DNA of 64,000 nucleotides from Pseudomonas viciae (lineage in GTDB: Bacteria > Pseudomonadota > Gammaproteobacteria > Pseudomonadales > Pseudomonadaceae): positions 81,001-145,000 of the forward strand of contig NZ_CP035088.1 in the NCBI RefSeq assembly GCF_004786035.1. The letters run 5' to 3'. Under the pieces are notes generated by a model that saw only the letters and a program-made list of their open reading frames with translations, did no database searches and was not told the DNA's origin. Both the position numbers and the translations under genes were made by a program. The number at the start of each line of letters is the position of its first letter. Within the stretch, counting starts at the first letter, position 1. Shown one piece after another: positions 44,971 through 54,295 of the stretch.

Positions 44971-45834
44971 ATGGATAAGGATAATCCTCAGGATGAAACA
45001 ACCGTCTTGCTCGATCATTACGGACGACACCCGGCTTCGGCGCCATTGACCAATGCTGCAGCGCCGCCGCGAATCGAGCAGCTGCAAGAGCGCATGATCT
45101 ACGCCGCTCACCGCCCGCCGTCTCAGATATTCAATTCCACCCTGAACCCGCTGGTGGCGGCTGCGTCCGGTTTGCTGTCGCAATTGGTGTCTATCCAGCA
45201 CGGTCGCGATCGTGAGGATCTGCAAAACCTCAAGCGGGAGCTGACCTTGGACCTGGAGCTATTCGAAGCTCGTGCCTTGCAGGGAGGCGTTGAAAGCAGT
45301 CAGCTAGTTGCCGCTCGATACGTGTTGTGCACAGTGCTTGATGAAGCGGTCGTCACCACATCGTGGGGACAGGGGAGCAGTTGGTCACAAATCAGCCTGC
45401 TCAGCACCTTCCATAATGAAACCTTCGGCGGCGAGAAAGTTTTCCAATTGCTTGATCGCTTGTCGAAACACCCTGACAAGCACCTGCCGATACTCGAGTT
45501 GTTGTACCTGTGCCTGTCCCTCGGCTTCGAGGGCAAATACCGTGTTCAGACACGCGGAATGCTCGAACTCGAAGGCATCCGCGACACCCTTTACCGGCTG
45601 ATTCGGCAGGTACGCGGTGACATCCCTCGTGAATTGTCACCCCACTGGGAAGGCCTCAATGGCGCGCGTCTTCATCCTGCACGCATTGTCCCGGCGTGGG
45701 CAGTGGCAGTCCTGACGCTGGTCTGCCTGGGGGGGATGTATTCGAGCTTTGCCTGGGTGTTGGACGAGCAACGCCAAAGTGTACTGCAACCTTATCAACT
45801 GCTTGAGCCGATCATCGCTCAGCCGCAGCCGTAA
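44971..45834 (+). CDS. tssL: T6SS inner-membrane protein TssL (DotU)
   Basis: TssL is the DotU-family inner-membrane component. The 287-residue protein has a cytoplasmic helical domain (NPLVAAASGLLSQLVSI, YVLCTVLDEAV) and one C-terminal membrane helix (about 240-262). It ends soon after the helix, without the peptidoglycan-binding extension of some TssL. The ATG at 44971 is preferred; an in-frame TTG at 44962 overlaps the tssK stop. Confidence 0.95.
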   Translation: MDKDNPQDETTVLLDHYGRHPASAPLTNAAAPPRIEQLQERMIYAAHRPPSQIFNSTLNPLVAAASGLLSQLVSIQHGRDREDLQNLKRELTLDLELFEARALQGGVESSQLVAARYVLCTVLDEAVVTTSWGQGSSWSQISLLSTFHNETFGGEKVFQLLDRLSKHPDKHLPILELLYLCLSLGFEGKYRVQTRGMLELEGIRDTLYRLIRQVRGDIPRELSPHWEGLNGARLHPARIVPAWAVAVLTLVCLGGMYSSFAWVLDEQRQSVLQPYQLLEPIIAQPQP

Positions 45835-45844
45835 ACAGGGACGT

Positions 45845-48800
45845 ATGATGAAATTGCTTTTCAGGAAAGCCGGCGCCTGGATGCGTCAGACTTGGGTCTG
45901 GACGTTGCTGTTGGTATTTTGCGCGGCGTCGCTGGTGTGGTTCGTCGGGCCACTGCTGGCAGTCAACGACTACAAATTCTGGGCGAGCCCGACGGCGCGG
46001 CTGCTGAGCATCAGTGCGTTGCTCCTGGGCTGGGGCCTGGGGATGGTTTGCGTCAATGGGCGCGTGGCGAACAGGGAAACCAAGGAAACAGACACCGACC
46101 GGCTGCGCATTCTGCGTCAGACAAGAATTGATAATGAGCAACGCGAGCTGCGCTCGCGTTTCAAGAAAGCCTTGAAGGCGCTAAGGACCTCAAGCCTTTA
46201 TCCCGGTCGTGGCGAACGCTGGCGCAACGATTTGCCGTGGTACTTGCTGATGGGCCCTCCCGCCAGCGGCAAGACCAGCCTACTGGACTGCTCGGGCCTC
46301 GAATTTCCCCTCAACAAGCTTGAGCGAAGGCCGATGGGCGAGGCGTCGGGCACTCGGCATTGCGACTGGTATTTTGCCGAACATGCCGTGCTGGTCGACA
46401 CTGCCGGACGCTACTTGACCCAGGTGGATGTTGATGTCGACTCAAGCGCTTGGGCCACTTTGCTAGAACTGTTGCGCAAGCGTCGTCGCAGTCGACCCTT
46501 GAGCGGCATGTTGGTGACTGTACCGACCGAGGTTCTGCTGGAAAACAGCGAGGACGAGGTTGCCACGCTGGCCTGTAAGATTCGTGGGCGCTTGCAAGAG
46601 GTGCAACGGCGATTGCACGTTGATGTGCCCATTTACCTCGTGCTGAGCAAAGCGGACAGCGTGTCCGGCTTCAATGAATTCTTCGATTCTCTGACGCACG
46701 AGGAAAGCGACCAGGTGTTGGGTGTGAGTTTCGGTCGGGAGCAGCGCGGTATGGATGTGGCCGTCTTGCGTTCCGAGTTCGAGGCGCTACTGCATCGGCT
46801 CGATAGCCAGGTGATCATGCGCATGCATCAGGAGCGCGACATCTTGCGCCGTAGCCGCATTCTTGATTTTCCCCATCAACTAAGGCAAATCGGCACGAAT
46901 CTGTGCCTGCTGGTCGAACAGGCGTTCACCGGCAGTGCCTGCCCGCTACGTGGCTTTTACTTGACCTGCGCATTGCAGCCGGCCCATTGCGTAGCCCCGA
47001 CTGTCGCCCGCAGTAATGCGAGGCCCCACGCCAGCGATGGTGCGGCTGGTCGGCGCTCGCGGTTTATTCATCAGTTACTCAGTCGGGTGATTTTCCCGGA
47101 GGCCGATCTTGCTGGCCTTAATCAGCGCGAGCGCCTTCGTATTCTTTGGGGCCAGCGGGCTCTGTTCCTCGGGGCGCTAACGGCCCTCGGCCTGTTCGGG
47201 TTGTTGTGGGCGAGCGGTTTCTCAGCCAACCATGAGCGTTTGGAAAACTTGCGTACATTGACGCAACGCTGGGATCACCAGCGCTTGGCCCTGATGACAG
47301 GTGATGATTCGATTGCGATGCTCGAATCACTTGATATCCGACTCAAAGCCACTCAGGTTTTCCCACCCAGTAGGGAAGTGCCGCTGTATGAGCGAGTTGG
47401 TCTTTACCAGGGGGACGCGAGTAACCCGCCAGTGACCAGCGCTTACGAGCGTGAACTACAGGCGCAACTGTTGCCTCGGGTCGCGCAGATGCTCGAGGAG
47501 CATATCCGCGGCAATATGAATAATCGCGAACAGCTGATCAATAGCCTGCGCGCGTACTTGATGCTCGACCTGCAGGAGCGTCGCGATGTCGCGTGGCTCA
47601 AGGATCGGGTCGCCCACGACTGGTCCCTGCGTTACGCTGGCAACACAGCGGTGCAGAAGGGTTTGAATGCCCACTTCGAGCGTTTGCTGGAGCAGCCATT
47701 TACCCATGGGCTCAACAAGCCGTTGGTGATCCAAGCCCGGGAAGCCCTGCGCAGAGAGTCCCTTGCCACCGTCGTTTATCGAATGTTGCGCGAACAGGCC
47801 AGTCACCTGCCGCAATACCGGTTCAGCCAGCATCTGGGACCACAGGGTTCGTTGCTGGTTGGCGTCGATCGTGTGATTCCCGGTTTCTACACTCGGCAGG
47901 GTTACGAACGATACTTTTCGATTCAGGGTTCGGCACTGGTCACTGAATTGCTGCGGGACAACTGGGTACTGGGAGAAGGTGCGGGTCTTAGCGACATGGA
48001 CATGCGCAGCCTGATGATTGAACTGGAGCAGCTATATTTTCGTGACTACGCTGATCATTGGAGCGAAGCGGTTGGCCAGGTTGCCTTGCAATCGATCAAT
48101 CGCGCAGATGAGGGCGCCGAGCAACTGGCGGGGCTGACCTCGGCCCATTCGCCGATTCTGCAGATGCTGGTGCAAGTGCGCGAAAACACTCGGATCCAGA
48201 CGGTTGCCGAGCGTATTGGCGACGTGACGCAAGCGGTCGGAAGGGGGAGCGACACTATTACTCAACTCGCTGCCCTCGCAGGGAAGGCCAATGGTTCCCT
48301 GGCCGAAAACCTGCCGGACACTGCACAAAAATCCTTGCAGCGGCGTTTTGAACCGCTGCACCGTTTGCTGGACCCGGACAATGGCCCGACGGCGGACCTG
48401 ATTCAGGCCTTGCAGGCCCTCGATGACGTGCAACTGCAACTGGCGAGCCTGGCCCGTGCCAGTTCGCCAGAGCAGGCCGCGTTCGAGCTGGCCAAAAACC
48501 GCATGGGTGGCCAGCGCGATGCACTGGGTAACCTGCGCAACGCGTCCGCTCGTTTGCCGCGTCCGGTTGGTGTGTGGTTCAACGGATTGGCCGAAGACAG
48601 CTGGCGCCTGGTACTCAATGATTCATACCGTTACCTGAACCAGCGCTACCAGAGCGAGCTGTACAGCTTTTATGGCAAGGCGATCAGCAAGCGCTATCCG
48701 TTCAGTGCCCACAGCGCCAGTGACGTAGCGATCAATGATTTCAGGGAGTTCTTCAAGGACCAAGGTATCGTCGATCGATTCTTTGAAAGTTACATGCGGC

Positions 48801-49333
48801 CTTTCGTCAGTGGCCATCCGGGGCACTATCGCCTGCGCAGCATCGACGGCCAAAGCCTACCGATGTCCAGGGCCTATCTTGATCAAATGGTGACGGCGCA
48901 CACCATCCGCCAGAGCTTTTTCGCCGAAACCCCGTCCGAGCCGCAGGTGCAGTTCATGCTTGAGCCGTACACGCTCGATTCTACTGTGAGCCGTTCCGAA
49001 TTCCGATTTGGCGACAAGTCGCTTGAGTACCGTCACGGTCCGATCCTGCCCATGGCATTCACCTGGCCAAACGACGCGCAGGACGGGCGAACCGCCCTGG
49101 TGCTGGACAAAATGGTCGGGCGAGGAGTCGGCATCGAGAAGAACACCGGGCCATGGTCACTGTTTCGTTTGTTCGACCTGATGCAGACCGAGTACCTGAC
49201 CGGTCGCGACGTGCGCGTGCTCAAGGCGGACTTGGGGGGCTTGCGAGCCAATTATCTGTTGACGAGTCAGCGCGCGCCGAACCCTTTCGACATGAGCGTG
49301 CTACGTACCTTCCGAATGCCGGTGCAGCTTTGA
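45845..49333 (+). CDS. tssM: T6SS inner-membrane protein TssM (IcmF)
   Basis: TssM spans the periplasm to contact TssJ. The 1162-residue protein has two N-terminal membrane helices (about 15-36 and 47-67), a cytoplasmic GTPase-like domain with the P-loop GPPASGKTS (about 138-146), a third helix near 440, and a large periplasmic C-terminal part. A second ATG at 45848 is equally possible. Its stop overlaps the next start (TGATG). Confidence 0.96.
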   Translation: MMKLLFRKAGAWMRQTWVWTLLLVFCAASLVWFVGPLLAVNDYKFWASPTARLLSISALLLGWGLGMVCVNGRVANRETKETDTDRLRILRQTRIDNEQRELRSRFKKALKALRTSSLYPGRGERWRNDLPWYLLMGPPASGKTSLLDCSGLEFPLNKLERRPMGEASGTRHCDWYFAEHAVLVDTAGRYLTQVDVDVDSSAWATLLELLRKRRRSRPLSGMLVTVPTEVLLENSEDEVATLACKIRGRLQEVQRRLHVDVPIYLVLSKADSVSGFNEFFDSLTHEESDQVLGVSFGREQRGMDVAVLRSEFEALLHRLDSQVIMRMHQERDILRRSRILDFPHQLRQIGTNLCLLVEQAFTGSACPLRGFYLTCALQPAHCVAPTVARSNARPHASDGAAGRRSRFIHQLLSRVIFPEADLAGLNQRERLRILWGQRALFLGALTALGLFGLLWASGFSANHERLENLRTLTQRWDHQRLALMTGDDSIAMLESLDIRLKATQVFPPSREVPLYERVGLYQGDASNPPVTSAYERELQAQLLPRVAQMLEEHIRGNMNNREQLINSLRAYLMLDLQERRDVAWLKDRVAHDWSLRYAGNTAVQKGLNAHFERLLEQPFTHGLNKPLVIQAREALRRESLATVVYRMLREQASHLPQYRFSQHLGPQGSLLVGVDRVIPGFYTRQGYERYFSIQGSALVTELLRDNWVLGEGAGLSDMDMRSLMIELEQLYFRDYADHWSEAVGQVALQSINRADEGAEQLAGLTSAHSPILQMLVQVRENTRIQTVAERIGDVTQAVGRGSDTITQLAALAGKANGSLAENLPDTAQKSLQRRFEPLHRLLDPDNGPTADLIQALQALDDVQLQLASLARASSPEQAAFELAKNRMGGQRDALGNLRNASARLPRPVGVWFNGLAEDSWRLVLNDSYRYLNQRYQSELYSFYGKAISKRYPFSAHSASDVAINDFREFFKDQGIVDRFFESYMRPFVSGHPGHYRLRSIDGQSLPMSRAYLDQMVTAHTIRQSFFAETPSEPQVQFMLEPYTLDSTVSRSEFRFGDKSLEYRHGPILPMAFTWPNDAQDGRTALVLDKMVGRGVGIEKNTGPWSLFRLFDLMQTEYLTGRDVRVLKADLGGLRANYLLTSQRAPNPFDMSVLRTFRMPVQL

Positions 49334-50061
49334 TGCGGGACGCTGTCCACTGGCGCAGCGCAGCGCGTACAGACCCAGGCAAGGTTCGGTCACGGAACGA
49401 GGATGCGTTTCTCGACTGCCCGCAGCTGGGGCTGTGGGCGGTCGCCGACGGAATGGGCGGTCATGCGGGGGGGGATATCGCCAGCCAGTTGATCGTTGCC
49501 AACCTGGCGGAGTTGCCGCTGTACCCGGACCTCGACGAGCGATCGAAAGCGGTGCGCCAGTGTCTGCGCTGGACCAATCGACGGCTGAGCGAGGAACTGA
49601 CCGTCAACGCCGGGCGTGATCCCGGCATCATGGGCAGTACCGTGGTGGCGCTGTTGCTGGAAGGCAACCGTGGGGCCTGCATCTGGGCCGGCGATAGTCG
49701 CTGTTACCTGTGGCGCGGTCGGCGGTTGTATCAGTTGTCCAAGGACCATTCATTGCTACAACGACTGATCGACAAGCAAAAAATGAACATCGATGAAGCT
49801 CTTAGCCATCCTGCGGCCAGAGCGTTGACCCGTGCAGTGGGCGCCGCGCAAGAGCTGAGGCTGGAAGTACTGGAACTGGCGATTCACTCCGGCGACACCT
49901 TCTTGTTGTGCAGTGACGGCCTGTATCAGGACCTCAGTGGCGAAGCGCTTGGCGATGCGTTGAGCCTGGCCTCACCGCGTCTGATGCTGGAGTGTCTTTT
50001 CGAAGGCGTTTTGCGAGGCACGGCACGAGATAACCTGACGGCGGTGGTGATTCGGCTGTGA
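49333..50061 (+). CDS. stp1: PP2C-type Ser/Thr phosphatase of the T6SS switch
   Basis: The 242-residue cytoplasmic phosphatase has the PP2C metal-site motifs RSRNEDAF (about 19-26), ADGMGGH (about 38-44), AGDSRCY and LLCSDGL, plus the closing DNLTAV. It reverses phosphorylation by the adjoining kinase. The ATG at 49333 overlaps the tssM stop by one base and its own TGA overlaps the next GTG. In P. aeruginosa the H2-T6SS equivalent is stp1. Confidence 0.93.
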   Translation: MRDAVHWRSAARTDPGKVRSRNEDAFLDCPQLGLWAVADGMGGHAGGDIASQLIVANLAELPLYPDLDERSKAVRQCLRWTNRRLSEELTVNAGRDPGIMGSTVVALLLEGNRGACIWAGDSRCYLWRGRRLYQLSKDHSLLQRLIDKQKMNIDEALSHPAARALTRAVGAAQELRLEVLELAIHSGDTFLLCSDGLYQDLSGEALGDALSLASPRLMLECLFEGVLRGTARDNLTAVVIRL

Positions 50062-50990
50062 GTGAAGAGGGCAGTCATTGCATCTATTCCGCCTTCGCCA
50101 ACGCTTTGCCTATAGCGACACCGAACCTGCGCGGCATCAGCGAAGCACCGGAAATACTCGCCGGTCGCTACCGCCTCGAACGCTTGCTCGGGGCCGGTGG
50201 CATGGGGATTGTTTACCGTGCTCGGGATCTGCTGCATGAACAATACGGCGATCCCGATCCGTATATCGCGTTGAAAATGCTCAGTGAGGTATTCGACGAG
50301 TCACCCGACGCCAGCGCGTTGCTCTACAGTGAATTCGCCCTCACGCGGCGATTGCATCACCCGAACGTGCTGCGCCCCTACACCTTCGAAGTAGACGCTA
50401 CCCATCGGCGGGCTTTCATCACCATGGAGCTGATGCACGGGCTGACGCTGGACAAGCTGCTCTGCGAACGACCCCTCGGGTTACCCTGGCAGGAGCTGAA
50501 GGCTATCGCGGTGCCGCTGCTCGACGCCCTGGCGTATGCCCATGGTAGGGGCGTGCTGCACGGCGACATCAAGCCCAGCAATGTCATGCTGGGCGAAGAG
50601 GGTGTGCGTCTGTTCGATTTTGGCTTGGGTCTGGCACAGGATGGGCCTTTGAAGAACCTGCCCAATCTGAACCGCAAACAGCTCAACGCCTGGACCCCTG
50701 GCTACGCCGCCCCTGAGTTGCTCGAAGGTGCGCCTCTGTCCGCGAGTGCCGATGTCTATGGTGTGGCTTGCGTGCTGTATGAACTGGCGAGCGGCAAGCA
50801 CCCGTTCCGGCGTTTACCTTCAACCCAAGCACGCGATGCGCGCTTGGCGCTTGAACTCAAGGCGCTGCGCAACCTGCCCAAGCGCTGCTGGCCGGCGCTG
50901 CGAAGGGCGCTGGCGTTTGATCCGGGGCAGCGGGGCATTGGTGCGGCTCAGTTGTGTGATGTGTTGGGGGGCGTTTCGTGCTGGTGGTAA
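50058..50990 (+). CDS. stk1: Serine/threonine protein kinase of the T6SS switch
   Basis: The 310-residue Hanks-type kinase has the ATP loop GAGGMGIVY (about 47-55), catalytic HGDIKPSN (about 173-180), metal motif DFG (about 193-195) and GYAAPE. No membrane helix or sensor domain is seen after the kinase fold, unlike the larger PpkA kinases. It starts at GTG 50058, overlapping the phosphatase stop, and completes the stp1-stk1 pair. The likely substrate is TagH or another T6SS component. Confidence 0.9.
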   Translation: MSEEGSHCIYSAFANALPIATPNLRGISEAPEILAGRYRLERLLGAGGMGIVYRARDLLHEQYGDPDPYIALKMLSEVFDESPDASALLYSEFALTRRLHHPNVLRPYTFEVDATHRRAFITMELMHGLTLDKLLCERPLGLPWQELKAIAVPLLDALAYAHGRGVLHGDIKPSNVMLGEEGVRLFDFGLGLAQDGPLKNLPNLNRKQLNAWTPGYAAPELLEGAPLSASADVYGVACVLYELASGKHPFRRLPSTQARDARLALELKALRNLPKRCWPALRRALAFDPGQRGIGAAQLCDVLGGVSCWW

Positions 50991-51397
50991 AGCAGAGTTT
51001 GCGGGAGCCGTCGCTTTTCCGTTTGCTGCTCCCTGAGCAAAGACTGTGTCGCTTGCTCGATGTAATCAAATACCTCAGTCGGAACTGAATATTGGTATTG
51101 CTTATGACGATTATTCGAAACGGTCCCATTGTTCGTCAGGCACATCATTACGAGGGTCAGATCACTACCACGCACGTCGTAAGCTTCGTTGACCGCCTGA
51201 ACGACCTGATCGTAGTTCGCAAGGAAGATTGTTTCCTCACGAAGCTCGACTTCAATCGCTCGCTTGGCCATTTCCAATGGTGAAGCGGACCCCGAGCGTG
51301 GCATCCCAGAAGCGGTAGATTGCAGGATCACCGGTAAAGTCGATCGCGACAGAAACTGGCGGGATCGACCTTTATCCAGCACTCGGTTCGCCAGCAA
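50948..51397 (-). CDS. Unrecognised gene converging on stk1, start uncertain
   Basis: The product is 149 residues from TTG 51397, soluble, without a motif I recognise (a middle segment reads AIEVELREETIFLANYD and QVVQAVNEAYDVRG). Its 3' end overlaps the stk1 end by 43 bases on the opposite strand. The same frame stays open upstream to a TAA at 51503-51505, with coding-like residues (VAFYTTIVASFDLIEL) and no ATG, GTG or TTG before 51397. No ribosome site supports 51397. The gene may be 5'-truncated or begin at a non-standard codon. Confidence 0.45.
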   Translation of the reverse strand: MLANRVLDKGRSRQFLSRSTLPVILQSTASGMPRSGSASPLEMAKRAIEVELREETIFLANYDQVVQAVNEAYDVRGSDLTLVMMCLTNNGTVSNNRHKQYQYSVPTEVFDYIEQATQSLLREQQTEKRRLPQTLLYHQHETPPNTSHN

Positions 51398-51575
51398 TGA
51401 ACTCAGTTCGATCAGGTCGAAGCTGGCAACGATGGTGGTGTAAAAAGCTACGCCCGACTTGTCGACGATTTTTTTATTCTTCCGTTTTCTTCCTAGAGAT
51501 CCTTAAGGTAAGAAATATCTGAAGGGGCAAAGTAGTGCCAGTCAGCTAAGAGAGGTAACGCCTGGCACCGAACGG

Positions 51576-53537
51576 TCAAGGCAACTCCAACCCTCCGCCG
51601 GCCTTGTGCAGTTTGCGCAGATGCTCGCCAATCGCTTTGACGTTGGCCTCACTCGCGGCAATTTCAGCGGCGCGGCTGGGTTCAAGTAGAGCCCTGACTT
51701 CCTTATCCAGATCGCCTGTCAGCGTTTGCAGCTGTTTCTGACGCAGGCTGCTTTCCGATTCCAGTCGCTGCCACTCGCTGGGCTGTGGCAACCCATAGCC
51801 GCTGCTGCCGAGCAATTCGGCGGGGCGGCTCAGGAAGCCGCTGTTGGCGAGGATCTGCTGCAGCGTTGCGTTGGCTCTTTCCATGCCGCCGTTCTGCAAT
51901 TCACGGGCACCCAGGTAGCGCTGTTTGACTTCATCCTGGGCCAGCAACAATTGTCGACGATAACTGGCCTGCTCCAGCAGCAACAACGCGGCGCTGGTAC
52001 GCAGGTCGGCCTTTTCGAACCAGGCGCGACGTTCGGCGGCGTCCAGGGCCAGCCAGTCTTCTACGGTTTGTTGCTTGATGGGCAAATACTTCTTCAGCAC
52101 GTCAAACATCGCTTGATAGCGCTCGCGGAACGAATCGAAGCGGTAGCCCAGGCGCAAGGCTTCCTTGGGGTCATCGAGCACGCTGGTATCGGCCAGGCCC
52201 CGCCCCTTGAGCACTTCCAGCAAGCCGTTGGGCATGATGCTGTCCAGGCCCTTGAACTGCGCGTTATTACTACCGCTGCGCAACAGCTTCAGGCTTTCCA
52301 CCGCGCAGTTATTCGACAGGAAGTAGTAGTTGCCGTCATAGCTCCAGTGCATTTCAGCGGCGTGCTCGACCGTTTCCTCGATCTCGGTGCGCGACAGATT
52401 CAGCGGCACTGACGCCAGGCTGCGCAGTTCGGTCTTGGTGTATTCATCGATCACTTGGGCCAGCGGCAGTACGAACAGGCGCGATGGGTATTTGCCCACC
52501 AGCCCATCCCAACTGGACAACTGCACATCACCCACGAAGGCGCGATACGACAGCACCAAGTGTTGATCCAGATCCAGGCGGCAGTCCGGGCCACGGGGGC
52601 GGCCCGGCGCGCAGATCACCAGCCGGAGCATGCTGTGGCCCCAGCGGCTGACCCAGTTCTGGTTGGCTTCGGCCAGCAGGTAATCGACGGCATAGACCCG
52701 CTCGGGGTCGACCTTGCCCAGTGGTGTCTTGGCGAAATCGTTGCCGGCATTGAGGAAGGCGAAGGATTTGGCGCAGGTGTCCTTGGCGGCGGGCGCCCAC
52801 CCGAAGTGTTCCTGGTAATAACGATACAGTGCGGGCCGTCGGCAGGCGTAGCTCGGGTCGAGGAGAAAGTACTCCATGTTGACCGCGACAAACTCCTTGG
52901 GGCTGCTCGTCTCGTAGAGGTCGGGGCTGCGGGCGACCTGGCGGTTATGCTGTTCCCGCTCTCCGCGACGGCCGACGTATTGCGGCCAACCGGCGAGATC
53001 CAGCAAGCGTGGATCATCGCTGAGGGTGAAGCGGCGGTCGTTCTGGCCTCGGCATTCATCCGGAAGGCCGATTATCCCGGCACTGCTGTTACGTCGGGTG
53101 CAACGCTGGATCAGCGTGCGCTCGGCATCCGGCCATAAACGCGAGCGGTCATAGATGTGGGTCAGTTCATGCAGGACCGTGGCGAGCATTTCTCGCCGCA
53201 CTGTGCCATGGGGGCGTTGGGTCTTTTGCGTGGCGGCGCTGCCGTCGGTGAGGCTGTCGAGTAGATTGCTATTGAGGTCCAACTGCGACACCAGCGAGGC
53301 CTGGCCGTAGGCGTTGGCGGGCATCTGGTCGGTCCAGCCGACATCGATGCGTCGGTCCAGTCGCTCGATGAAACGCGGCGGCAGGGCCCGCATGGCTTCA
53401 TCGAGCAGTGCCTGGCTGGCCTGCTGTTGCGCCGGGCTCAAGCCGTCGCCATTGAGGTGCAGTTGCAGGCCGGCCTGGGCCATGCTGCCCGTGAGCAACA
53501 AGACCCCGGCCGCCAGCCAGGCGGCGAACCGCCTCAC
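51576..53537 (-). CDS. DUF4105 periplasmic protein with HExxH metalloprotease motif
   Basis: The 653-residue precursor has a cleavable signal peptide (about 1-22). Near the N-terminus lies a zinc-peptidase-like motif, HELTHIYD at 123-130. The DUF4105 domain follows in the middle (about 290-400; LLAEANQNWVSRWGHSMLRL, SYRAFVGDVQ, YDGNYYFLSNNC). A long helical C-terminal tail completes it. The first gene of the adjacent DUF2388 group ends at its ATG with an ATGA overlap, so it is co-transcribed and translated after those small proteins. The substrate is unknown. Confidence 0.85.
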   Translation of the reverse strand: MRRFAAWLAAGVLLLTGSMAQAGLQLHLNGDGLSPAQQQASQALLDEAMRALPPRFIERLDRRIDVGWTDQMPANAYGQASLVSQLDLNSNLLDSLTDGSAATQKTQRPHGTVRREMLATVLHELTHIYDRSRLWPDAERTLIQRCTRRNSSAGIIGLPDECRGQNDRRFTLSDDPRLLDLAGWPQYVGRRGEREQHNRQVARSPDLYETSSPKEFVAVNMEYFLLDPSYACRRPALYRYYQEHFGWAPAAKDTCAKSFAFLNAGNDFAKTPLGKVDPERVYAVDYLLAEANQNWVSRWGHSMLRLVICAPGRPRGPDCRLDLDQHLVLSYRAFVGDVQLSSWDGLVGKYPSRLFVLPLAQVIDEYTKTELRSLASVPLNLSRTEIEETVEHAAEMHWSYDGNYYFLSNNCAVESLKLLRSGSNNAQFKGLDSIMPNGLLEVLKGRGLADTSVLDDPKEALRLGYRFDSFRERYQAMFDVLKKYLPIKQQTVEDWLALDAAERRAWFEKADLRTSAALLLLEQASYRRQLLLAQDEVKQRYLGARELQNGGMERANATLQQILANSGFLSRPAELLGSSGYGLPQPSEWQRLESESSLRQKQLQTLTGDLDKEVRALLEPSRAAEIAASEANVKAIGEHLRKLHKAGGGLELP

Positions 53538-53854
53538 AATGCGAGGATGGCTTCGGCGAGAACCTGGTCACTGGCATCGCGGGCTTCTGGCACGCGAGTG
53601 CGCAAGGTGTCGAAGGCGGCCTCGAGATGAGCACCACGAATTTCACCGTTACTGGCGACAAAACTGGCCGCATCGTCATGAGCTTCACGAACGATTTTCG
53701 AGTCGCGGATGGACGTCGTGGTGTCGGACGTGAAATCGATCGTGCGCTGGGAAGCGCGAACGATGATGTTACTGGTGGCTACCAGGGTATGTGCCTGGGC
53801 CACATCGGCCAACAACAGCAGGCCTAGGGTGGCAGCAATCAGCGGGCTACGCAT
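53534..53854 (-). CDS. DUF2388 secreted small protein, copy 1
   Basis: The 106-residue precursor has a signal peptide (about 1-21) and a DUF2388 body with the core KIVREAHDDAASFVAS, which is shared with the two neighbours. The stop overlaps the DUF4105 gene start. It is one of three paralogues here. The function is unknown. Confidence 0.85.
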   Translation of the reverse strand: MRSPLIAATLGLLLLADVAQAHTLVATSNIIVRASQRTIDFTSDTTTSIRDSKIVREAHDDAASFVASNGEIRGAHLEAAFDTLRTRVPEARDASDQVLAEAILAL

Positions 53855-53880
53855 GGAACGACTCCGGAGAATAAAGATAA

Positions 53881-54189
53881 CTATTGGACGAGAATTGCTT
53901 GTGCCAGTTCAAGGTCGCTGGCGCGAAGTTTTGGCTGGGTCCGGCGCAGGTAATCCAGGGCCGATTCCAGTTGTGCCCCTCGCAGTTGCCCGTCACTGGC
54001 GATGAATGCCGCAGCGTCATCGTGAGCGGCGACGATCAGTTTATGGTCGAAGGGCGCGGAGGTCACCATGCTTGAGGCATAGCCGCTGACCACCACTTGT
54101 TGAGTGGACACATCGAAGGCATGGGCCGGAACGGACCAGCAGAAAGCGCTAAAGAAAAATGCGATGACCAGATTTGAGTAGAAACGCAT
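53881..54189 (-). CDS. DUF2388 secreted small protein, copy 2
   Basis: The 102-residue precursor has a signal peptide ending near AHA (about 23-25). The core KLIVAAHDDAAAFIASDG matches the family, followed by the QLESALDYLRR segment. ATG 54189 (MRFYSN) was chosen; the longer frame to 54267 has no signal peptide at its start. It lies 26 bases upstream of copy 1. Confidence 0.83.
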   Translation of the reverse strand: MRFYSNLVIAFFFSAFCWSVPAHAFDVSTQQVVVSGYASSMVTSAPFDHKLIVAAHDDAAAFIASDGQLRGAQLESALDYLRRTQPKLRASDLELAQAILVQ

Positions 54190-54295
54190 AAGACTCGACG
54201 GTTGATGGCGAGTCCGAAGGCTAGCGCAAACTCCCGGTCCAGAGCCAGTGTTGAAACATCGGAACACGATTGGCGGGCCGATGTTTCATGTTGGA

